Assembly: GCF_015207245.1 (NCBI RefSeq)
Contig: NZ_JADEXF010000295.1
Coordinates: forward strand, 1 to 5,581
DNA: 5,581 nucleotides
Direction of reading: 5' to 3'
DNA from: Nostoc cf. edaphicum LEGE 07299
GTDB taxonomy: Bacteria; Cyanobacteriota; Cyanobacteriia; Cyanobacteriales; Nostocaceae
Shown: positions 1-4,133 of the stretch, in pieces
Layout of the letters: each line of letters starts with the position of its first letter
Numbering within the stretch: position 1 is the first letter of the stretch
Notes under the pieces: generated by a model
Told to the model about the DNA's origin: nothing
What the model saw: the letters and a program-made list of their open reading frames with translations, nothing else
The model's database searches: none
Made by a program: the position numbers and the translations under genes

Positions 1-64
1 TCATAATATCAAGGCTAGTAACTGGATGTATATTTGTTATAACTAGCAAAAATTAAGCAAAATA

Positions 65-80
65 ATCAAATAAATTTGAT
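65..80. repeat. 16-bp palindrome, possible operator
   Basis: ATCAAAT and ATTTGAT form a perfect 7-bp inverted repeat separated by two A residues. The symmetry and size would suit a dimeric regulator, but it lies about 300 bases from the nearest gene start in the window and matches no operator I can name. In AT-rich DNA such a palindrome can also arise by chance. Confidence 0.35.
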
Positions 81-177
81 CGGGTCAGACTTGTGTCTCA
101 ACCTTGTATAGGTTGGCAAAATTATTAGCAAAAAAGTATCAGTAAATACTAATTGATTTGTGAAGAAAACTTTGCGC

Positions 178-282
178 TAGGGACTTGCAAAAAATAAATT
201 ATCCCAAATTATTAGTATATTTGTAGGGGCGCAAGGACTAGCGCCCCTACAATGAGATATTTTTTTAACTGGAAGTCCCCTA
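178..282. mobile_element. MITE-like non-autonomous element
   Basis: The ends are imperfect terminal inverted repeats: GGGACTTGCA at 180-189 and TGGAAGTCCC at 270-279, which match at 9 of 10 positions when one is reverse-complemented. A TA dinucleotide lies just outside each end (178-179 and 281-282, the latter after one extra C) and could be a target-site duplication. Inside is a perfect 12-bp stem (221-232 with 241-252, loop of 8). There is no coding capacity. Short hairpin-bearing elements with GGGACTT-type ends are common in Nostoc-type genomes, from general knowledge. The boundaries and mobility are inferred. Confidence 0.55.
221..252. repeat. GC-rich 12-bp hairpin inside the MITE-like element
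   Basis: TTGTAGGGGCGC pairs perfectly with GCGCCCCTACAA around the 8-nt loop AAGGACTA. A run of seven T residues follows at 260-266, but eight bases separate it from the stem, so it is a poor intrinsic terminator on the plus strand. I read it mainly as the core of a dispersed repeat. Confidence 0.7.
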
Positions 283-372
283 TTAAAAGTGAATGTAGCG
301 TCAATCCCTGAAAGCTGCTACTGTATATTCTCGATCCTACAGTTGAGCATCAAGAAAGTGGCTGCTGAATCA

Positions 373-843
373 ATGACAATTGCGATCGCACTCAATAATG
401 ACTTCATTAACAATCTGGATTTGTCGCCTGCGTCAACGGTGATTGAAAAACTGCTGCAAGATGGGGTTGTATCCCATGAACAGCAGCTACGCTTTGATAT
501 CAATTACAATCTCGAATCTGGCGATCCACGGGAACTCTCAGAAATTCCAGAGGTGCGCCTGTGGTTTGTGCGCCTAGATGCTAAATACCCCTGGTTGCCA
601 TTTTTACTAGATTGGAAAGCTGGAGAATTTGCTCGTTATGCCGCCATGCTTGTACCACACCAGTTTAGTTCCCAAGAAGGTATCCAGTACAATCCTGAAG
701 CCTTAGAGATATTTTTGATGCATAAAATCTTTATTTTAGGCGATTGGCTCAAACAACAAGACATCCCCAGTCTCTCGCGCCTAAAGTCCATGGCCCAAAT
801 GCTGGGTTATGAATTAGATGATGCTTTTTTTGGGATATTTTGA
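373..843 (+). CDS. CRR6-family NdhI maturation factor
   Basis: This 156-residue protein looks like the Chlororespiratory Reduction 6 family (formerly DUF1817). Members in cyanobacteria and chloroplasts are soluble factors that help mature the NdhI subunit during assembly of the hydrophilic arm of the photosynthetic NDH-1 complex. The family resemblance rests on blocks that I recognise: DPRELSEIPEVRLWF (51-65), YPWLPFLLDW (72-81), ARYAAMLVPHQ (87-97) and GIQYNPEALEIF (103-114). There is no signal peptide or membrane segment, which fits a cytosolic assembly factor. I chose the ATG at 373. An upstream GTG at 289 would add 28 residues with no family resemblance, starting just beyond the MITE-like element. 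Codons 4-6 contain a HIP1 site. No strong Shine-Dalgarno sequence is visible; AAGAAAG lies rather far upstream. It stands alone, convergent with the next gene. Confidence 0.8.
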   Translation: MTIAIALNNDFINNLDLSPASTVIEKLLQDGVVSHEQQLRFDINYNLESGDPRELSEIPEVRLWFVRLDAKYPWLPFLLDWKAGEFARYAAMLVPHQFSSQEGIQYNPEALEIFLMHKIFILGDWLKQQDIPSLSRLKSMAQMLGYELDDAFFGIF

Positions 844-860
844 GAAGAAAGAATTCAGGA

Positions 861-1041
861 GTCAGGAGCCAGAATTCAGTATGAATTCTAAATTAAAAAG
901 CGGACTTCGCCATGATAGCTCAGTCGAACGCTAAATCAATGGCATTTATTGCACCCCCATAAAATCTATGATTTTGTGGTCAACTTTCGTAATAGTGGGT
1001 CTGAATCTCCCACTTTCTGATTCTGAATTCTGACTTCTGAC
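861..1041. repeat. interrupted inverted repeat in the convergent gap
   Basis: The segments 861-882 and 1020-1041 are inverted copies matching at 19 of 22 positions; the core of each holds AGAATTC or its complement. They enclose about 137 non-coding bases. GAATTC-rich CAGAATTCAG-type repeats of this sort are frequent between Nostoc genes. Its place between two convergent genes could mean a role in transcript ends, but neither arm is followed by a T-run typical of an intrinsic terminator. Confidence 0.55.
957..979. repeat. 10-bp hairpin between convergent genes
   Basis: CCATAAAATC (957-966) pairs with GATTTTGTGG (970-979) across the 3-nt loop TAT; nine pairs are Watson-Crick and one is a G-T wobble. 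It sits inside the larger inverted repeat and could stop or stabilise transcripts coming from either side. There is no T-run downstream on either strand, so terminator function is not shown. Confidence 0.5.
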
Positions 1042-1061
1042 TTTTTCAAAAAACTACTGGT

Positions 1062-2021
1062 TTAGCCACCCCAAATTTTCTCTAAAACTGCGTTTGGTGA
1101 AATATCCGCCGTTTTTCCCGTGAGGGATTCAATAGCCAGGAATTTATCGTTTTTCGGCAACAACTTAGCTGGATTGCTGGGGCCAAAGATGGCAATGGTA
1201 TAGGTTTGAACTGCAACACTTAGTTGTAGTGCCGGACTATCAGTAGATAACATCAAATTTGCCCCGGCAATTATGGCAGTTAACTTACCAATATCATCTG
1301 GGGCTGTCACCTTGATATCTGGAGAAGACTCCAGAAGCGATCGCACAAACAGCTCATCATCAACTCCCTTAATAACAACCACAGGTAAATCGGGCTGCTT
1401 TTGTTGGAAAGCTTGAATAATTTGCTGCCAATTTTCGACAGGGTAAATTTTATCCAGTTCTTTAGCCTGGGTTAACTGACCAGAACCGCCATGAATCAAG
1501 ATATAGCCTGTTTCATGAACCCCTAAACGTTTTTGTTCCTTTTGTGCCCACTCAATATCTGGTTTTGGCACATTTACTGCTAACTCTGGGACAGGGCTAT
1601 TTATTTCCAATGGTTGCAGCAAGTCATGGGAAACTGCTGCCGCATACTGGGATGGTTTTAATGGCACAGCATGGGTAAGAAAACCCGATCCTTTGCCTTG
1701 ATAGCCAATGCGTATAGGAATTCCCGTCAACCAGAGTAAAAGACTTACCAACCAATTTTGCTTAACAGCAATGGCAACATCGTATTCGCGATCGCGAATA
1801 GTTCCCACTAAATTACCCCAATCTGCCAGACTGTTACGGTCATTAAAATCAAAGTTCAGCACCTCGTGAACTGACTTGCTCACTCGGTAGGCAGCCTTTG
1901 ACCGGGGTTCAACAACGACATCTATCTGAGCGTTAGGGTAATGGCGCTTCAGGTCATCTAGAGTCGGAAAGAAGAGAATTTGGTCGCCAATTCCGCCAGG
2001 TACAAGGGCTACTACTCGCAT
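1062..2021 (-). CDS. glycosyltransferase family 9 protein (heptosyltransferase-like)
   Basis: This 319-residue protein has the two-domain GT-B layout of family 9, the ADP-heptose:LPS heptosyltransferase-like enzymes (WaaC/WaaF). The N-terminal block PGGIGDQILFFPTL (8-21) matches the family G-x-G-D motif, with D13 at the place of the proposed catalytic base. The C-terminal nucleotide-sugar domain begins near ILIHGGSG (174-181), has K191 before YPVENW, and contains LSTDSPALQLSVA (258-270) followed by IFGPSNP (278-284). In many homologues the DSG-x-x-H motif carries His; here the residue is Q266 and the Gly after DS is Pro, so substrate handling may differ. Cyanobacteria generally lack enterobacterial-type heptose cores, so the true donor and acceptor are unknown. 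It is expected to act at the cytoplasmic face in envelope polysaccharide synthesis. It is divergent from ispD. The ATG at 2021 directly precedes the conserved motif, and no clear Shine-Dalgarno is seen. Confidence 0.85.
   Translation of the reverse strand: MRVVALVPGGIGDQILFFPTLDDLKRHYPNAQIDVVVEPRSKAAYRVSKSVHEVLNFDFNDRNSLADWGNLVGTIRDREYDVAIAVKQNWLVSLLLWLTGIPIRIGYQGKGSGFLTHAVPLKPSQYAAAVSHDLLQPLEINSPVPELAVNVPKPDIEWAQKEQKRLGVHETGYILIHGGSGQLTQAKELDKIYPVENWQQIIQAFQQKQPDLPVVVIKGVDDELFVRSLLESSPDIKVTAPDDIGKLTAIIAGANLMLSTDSPALQLSVAVQTYTIAIFGPSNPAKLLPKNDKFLAIESLTGKTADISPNAVLEKIWGG
1783..1800. repeat. 18-bp palindrome centred on a HIP1 site
   Basis: The HIP1 octamer at 1788-1795 is extended on both sides to a perfect 18-bp palindrome, TATTCGCGATCGCGAATA, within the glycosyltransferase coding sequence (around residues 74-80, IRDREYD). 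The other six HIP1 sites in the window do not have this extended symmetry. Confidence 0.85.
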
Positions 2022-2090
2022 AATATTTATTGACGCTTACTCGCTCCCTATTTTAGGGGAAAATATATAGCTTAAAGATTGAGGAATTCT
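2022..2090. promoter_or_regulatory. divergent promoter region, glycosyltransferase / ispD
   Basis: Only 69 bases separate the two divergent starts, so both promoters must lie here or inside the neighbouring genes. I see TTGACG at 2030-2035, an AT-rich TATATA at 2064-2069 that could serve as a -10 on either strand, and a small dyad CCCTA-TTT-TAGGG at 2046-2058. No -35/-10 pair has standard 16-18 bp spacing. The GAGGA at 2081-2085, five bases before GTG 2091, is a good Shine-Dalgarno sequence and fixes the ispD start. Confidence 0.4.
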
Positions 2091-2774
2091 GTGTATTTAC
2101 TAATTCCAGCTGCGGGAATCGGAAAAAGAATGGGGAGTAACCGCAATAAACTCCTGCTCCTCGTGCGATCTCAACCAATTATTGCTTGGACTTTATTAGC
2201 CGCAGAAGCCGCCAGTACAATCAGTTGGATCGGGATTATTTCTCAGTCTACCGATTGGCCAGAGTTCAATGCAATTCTCGCCGATCTGAAGCTGACTAAA
2301 CCAGTAGAATTAATTCAAGGTGGCTCCACCCGCCAAGAATCTGTTTACAATGGCTTACAATCTCTGCCAATAGCCGCAGAACAAGTGTTGATTCACGATG
2401 GTGCTAGATGCCTGGCCACACCAGATTTATTTAACTCTTGTGCCGAGTCCATTCGCCACTGTCCCGGTTTAATTGCTGGTGTACCCGTCAAAGACACCAT
2501 AAAAATTGTTGATGGACAAGGCATAATTCAAGAGACACCCGACAGACGACAACTATGGGCGGCACAAACTCCCCAAGGATTTGATGTCAAGTTGTTGAAA
2601 CAGTGCCATGCTGAAGGAGTCCGTCAAGGATGGGAAGTAACAGACGACGCCGCCTTATTTGAAAAGTGCGGCATCGAAGTCCGAATTGTCGAGGGAGAAG
2701 AGACAAATTTAAAAGTGACCACTCCACAAGATTTAGCGATCGCAGAATTTATTCTCACAAGTAGAGGCTTTTGA
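2091..2774 (+). CDS. ispD: 2-C-methyl-D-erythritol 4-phosphate cytidylyltransferase
   Basis: IspD joins CTP and 2-C-methyl-D-erythritol 4-phosphate to give CDP-methylerythritol and pyrophosphate. This is the third step of the MEP pathway, which supplies isoprenoids for carotenoids, the phytyl chain of chlorophyll and quinones. It is a soluble, usually homodimeric enzyme. The 227-residue protein is of normal length and complete. The CTP-binding loop PAAGIGKRMGSNRNK (6-20) carries R13 and K20. GGSTRQESV spans 77-85, DGAR 103-106, VPVKDT 131-136 with T136, DRRQLWAAQTPQGF 151-164 with R152, and NLKVTTPQDLA 206-216 with K208; these match the substrate-binding residues known from the E. coli enzyme. 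I start it at GTG 2091 because GAGGA lies five bases upstream and the protein then opens MYLLIPAAG. An in-frame TTG at 2079 would precede that Shine-Dalgarno sequence. A HIP1 site lies near the 3' end (2736-2743). A hairpin repeat begins directly after the stop. Confidence 0.95.
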   Translation: MYLLIPAAGIGKRMGSNRNKLLLLVRSQPIIAWTLLAAEAASTISWIGIISQSTDWPEFNAILADLKLTKPVELIQGGSTRQESVYNGLQSLPIAAEQVLIHDGARCLATPDLFNSCAESIRHCPGLIAGVPVKDTIKIVDGQGIIQETPDRRQLWAAQTPQGFDVKLLKQCHAEGVRQGWEVTDDAALFEKCGIEVRIVEGEETNLKVTTPQDLAIAEFILTSRGF

Positions 2775-2846
2775 GAAGGGAATAGGGTATAGGTTACAGG
2801 GTACAGATATATTTCCTGTAACCTGTCACCTCTCCCCTAATCCCAA
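2775..2846. repeat. palindromic intergenic repeat, copy A
   Basis: This begins at the base after the ispD stop codon. The inner arms AGGTTACAGG (2791-2800) and CCTGTAACCT (2815-2824) are perfectly complementary, and the outer arms GGGAATAGGG (2778-2787) and CCCTAATCCC (2835-2844) match at 9 of 10, giving a long two-part hairpin. A closely related copy follows scpB at 3519-3597. It may act as a transcript-end structure, but it lacks a downstream T-run. Confidence 0.75.
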
Positions 2847-2875
2847 TGCCAAATTTGAAAGTTTAAAAAAATACT

Positions 2876-2895
2876 TTGACAATTTACGATATAAT
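2876..2895 (+). promoter_or_regulatory. possible scpB promoter with consensus -10
   Basis: TATAAT at 2890-2895 is a perfect sigma-70 type -10, and TTGACA at 2876-2881 is a perfect -35 hexamer, but only 8 bp separate them, so they cannot work as a normal pair. The -10 alone would give a leader of roughly 70 bases that contains the whole heptamer array. Use of this site is inferred. Confidence 0.4.
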
Positions 2896-2927
2896 GCCAC
2901 ACACTTGTTGATTGTTAGTTGTCATGT

Positions 2928-2974
2928 ACTAATGACCAATGACTAATGACCAATGACTAACGACTAATGACTAA
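2928..2974 (+). repeat. heptamer tandem array (STRR type) ending at the scpB start
   Basis: Six full 7-nt units lie in register: ACTAATG, ACCAATG, ACTAATG, ACCAATG, ACTAACG, ACTAATG, then ACTAA directly before the ATG of scpB. Short tandemly repeated heptamers are known in filamentous cyanobacteria. Here the array takes up the place where a Shine-Dalgarno sequence would be, and none is visible. Each ATG in it opens a mini-ORF of three to five codons; the last (2967-2978) ends in TGA overlapping the scpB ATG as ATGA. Confidence 0.9.
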
Positions 2975-3517
2975 ATGATTACAGCCACAGCGACGAAGAT
3001 AGAAGCAATTCTCTATTTAAAGGGTAAACCCTTGTCGCTCGGCGAAATCGCCGAGTATGCCGCGTGCGATCGCGCCACTGTCAAAGAAGGCATAATTGAA
3101 CTCATGGACAACTATGCCCACCGAGATAGTGCCCTAGAGGTAATAGAAACCCCAGATGGTTACAGTTTGCAACTCCGGTCTGATTTTCACGATCTAGTGC
3201 AAACGATGATACCAGTCGAATTGGGTGTAGGTGCATTACGGACTTTGGCCGCGATCGCTCTTAATAGTCCCATACTTCAGAGTGATCTGATTAACCTACG
3301 CGGTTCGGGAGTATATCAACACGTTCCAGAACTGGTCGAACTTGGGTTCATCCGCAAGCGCCGAGACAGCGATTCTCGCTCTTACTCACTCCAAGTAACC
3401 CCAAAATTCCATCAGTATTTCCAAATCGAGCAACTCCCGCAAATACTTTCTACGAGTCAGAAGGAAGAACAACTAGAACTAGAACTAGAACTCAAGGCAG
3501 TGGCGAGTAGGGAGTAA
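2975..3517 (+). CDS. scpB: segregation and condensation protein B
   Basis: ScpB binds the kleisin ScpA as a dimer and, with SMC, forms the complex that organises and helps separate bacterial chromosomes. It acts at the nucleoid. The 180-residue protein has the expected pair of winged-helix domains. The first spans about residues 6-80 (KIEAILYLKGKPLSLGEIAEY and onward). The second spans about 83-150 and carries the family signature: ALRTLAAIALNSPILQSDL (88-106), LRGSGVYQHVPELVELGFI (108-126) and YSLQVTPKFHQYF (137-149). The tail after about residue 153 is polar and charged, with a short Glu-Leu repeat encoded by a hexanucleotide repeat. Two HIP1 sites (3066 and 3251) lie inside. The partner scpA and smc are not in the window. 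The ATG at 2975 is the only start that gives a normal N-terminus; it lacks a Shine-Dalgarno and abuts the heptamer array. Confidence 0.92.
   Translation: MITATATKIEAILYLKGKPLSLGEIAEYAACDRATVKEGIIELMDNYAHRDSALEVIETPDGYSLQLRSDFHDLVQTMIPVELGVGALRTLAAIALNSPILQSDLINLRGSGVYQHVPELVELGFIRKRRDSDSRSYSLQVTPKFHQYFQIEQLPQILSTSQKEEQLELELELKAVASRE
3471..3492 (+). repeat. in-frame hexanucleotide repeat in the scpB tail
   Basis: Three full AACTAG units plus AACT encode alternating Glu and Leu (QLELELELK) close to the C-terminus. As the unit is 6 nt long, gain or loss of copies would keep the frame. It is outside the winged-helix domains. Confidence 0.85.
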
Positions 3518-3518
3518 A

Positions 3519-3597
3519 GAAGGCAATAGGGTACAGGTTACAGCGTACAGATTATTCCCTATAACCTGTCACCTGTCATCTCCCCCCTAATCCCATT
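3519..3597. repeat. palindromic intergenic repeat, copy B
   Basis: This starts one base after the scpB stop codon and is clearly related to the element after ispD. The arms ACAGGTTACAG (3533-3543) and CTATAACCTGT (3559-3569) pair at 10 of 11 positions. Relative to copy A it carries a few extra bases, ACCTGTCATC in place of ACC, before the shared CCCCTAATCCCA end. No terminator-like T-run follows. Confidence 0.75.
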
Positions 3598-3631
3598 CCC
3601 CTCCTCTTGACTTATACCCGTGGTGAATGCG

Positions 3632-3653
3632 CTAACCTTGTACTATGGTTTAG
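3632..3653. promoter_or_regulatory. dyad upstream of the DUF760 gene
   Basis: CTAACC (3632-3637) and GGTTTAG (3647-3653) form a near-perfect dyad around a 9-bp centre, 35 bases before the DUF760 start. TTGACT lies at 3607-3612. The arrangement loosely recalls operators placed within promoters, but no -35/-10 pair with standard spacing fits, and the regulator is unknown. Confidence 0.3.
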
Positions 3654-3688
3654 AGTGGAGTTAGCAATTAAGCTAAATAAAACTGCCA

Positions 3689-4036
3689 ATGGTGTTTAAT
3701 CCTGACTTTTTGAATGACAACTCTGAGGAACACCCTAATCAACTTCTTTCCGACCACTCTGAGGAATACCCTAATCAGTTACTCAAATATCTACAGCATC
3801 AGTCTCCTGATGTTTTAGCTAGGGTTGCTCAGTCCGCCAGCCCCGAAATTAAACAAATCATCTCGCAAAATGTCCAAGGGCTAGTGGGAATGCTCCCTGC
3901 GGAGAATTTCAACGTGCAAATCACAACAGATAGGGAGAACTTGGCTGGGCTTCTAGCATCAGCCATGATGACAGGGTATTTTCTGCGCCAGATGGAACAA
4001 AGAATGCAGTTAGAGCATTTGTCTAATGGCCAATAA
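3689..4036 (+). CDS. DUF760 family protein
   Basis: This small soluble protein of 115 residues belongs, as far as I can tell by recognition, to the DUF760 family of cyanobacteria and plant chloroplasts, whose molecular role is not established. The family-like core begins at about residue 31 (LLKYLQHQSPDVLARVAQSASPEIKQIISQNVQGLVGMLP) and continues through FNVQITTDRENLAGLLASAMMTGYFLRQMEQRMQLEHL. It is predicted largely helical, with no signal peptide or clear membrane span. The N-terminus carries a tandem duplication: residues 10-21 (DNSEEHPNQLLS) and 22-33 (DHSEEYPNQLLK), with 36-nt units at 3716-3751 and 3752-3787. Third-position changes between the units suggest it is not brand new. The start is ATG 3689; GTG follows as the second codon and could serve instead. 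No strong Shine-Dalgarno sequence is seen. It is convergent with the protease gene. Confidence 0.75.
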   Translation: MVFNPDFLNDNSEEHPNQLLSDHSEEYPNQLLKYLQHQSPDVLARVAQSASPEIKQIISQNVQGLVGMLPAENFNVQITTDRENLAGLLASAMMTGYFLRQMEQRMQLEHLSNGQ

Positions 4037-4084
4037 TTAATAGTCAGTAGTCAAACATTCTGGAACTATTGACCAAATAATTAC

Positions 4085-4127
4085 TAATTCGTAATTCGGA
4101 ATGATGCACTCTAGGAATTACGAATTA
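4085..4127. terminator. possible bidirectional terminator between convergent genes
   Basis: TAATTCGTAATTC (4085-4097) and GAATTACGAATTA (4115-4127) are a perfect 13-bp inverted repeat with a 17-nt loop. Its position between the 3' ends of the DUF760 and protease genes suits a shared transcript end. The stem is AT-rich and the following T-run is only three bases on the plus strand, so it is not a classical strong terminator. AATTCGTAATT-type repeats are also common dispersed sequences in Nostoc-type genomes. Confidence 0.45.
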
Positions 4128-4133
4128 TTTTGA

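Larger units (their letters stand above)
1..372. other. AT-rich non-coding region upstream of the CRR6 gene
   Basis: I see no credible coding region in this stretch on either strand. It holds a perfect 7+2+7 palindrome (65-80), two adjacent small hairpins (AGAC/GTCT at 87-98 and CAACCT/AGGTTG at 99-115) and a MITE-like element at about 178-282. The remaining 90 bases before the gene start contain a possible -10 hexamer, TATATT at 324-329, but no convincing -35 at the right distance, so I do not call a promoter. The low-complexity AT-rich character fits a cyanobacterial intergenic spacer. Confidence 0.7.

Noticed and set aside
221..266. Intrinsic terminator made of the 12-bp stem and T-run
   Set aside because: Eight bases separate the stem from the T-run and no gene ends upstream in the window; a dispersed repeat explains it better.
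321..342. CTGTA-N12-TACAG dyad as an operator for the CRR6 gene
   Set aside because: The arms are only 5 bp with a long gap and match no regulator site I can name; chance is likely.
289..372. GTG start at 289 adding 28 residues to the CRR6 protein
   Set aside because: The added residues show no family resemblance, no Shine-Dalgarno precedes the GTG, and the conserved protein is complete from ATG 373.
318..503. Open frame of 61 codons on the minus strand
   Set aside because: It lies antisense to the CRR6 gene, has no recognisable domain and overlaps the true start.
2079..2090. TTG start for ispD four codons upstream
   Set aside because: The GAGGA Shine-Dalgarno lies inside that extension and points to GTG 2091, which also gives the usual short N-terminus.
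2928..2974. CRISPR array
   Set aside because: Seven-base units without spacers are tandem repeats; no 25-40 bp repeat with unique spacers and no cas gene is present. The same holds for 5456-5532.
3656..3660. TGGAG as Shine-Dalgarno for the DUF760 gene
   Set aside because: It is 28 bases from the ATG, too far to position a ribosome.
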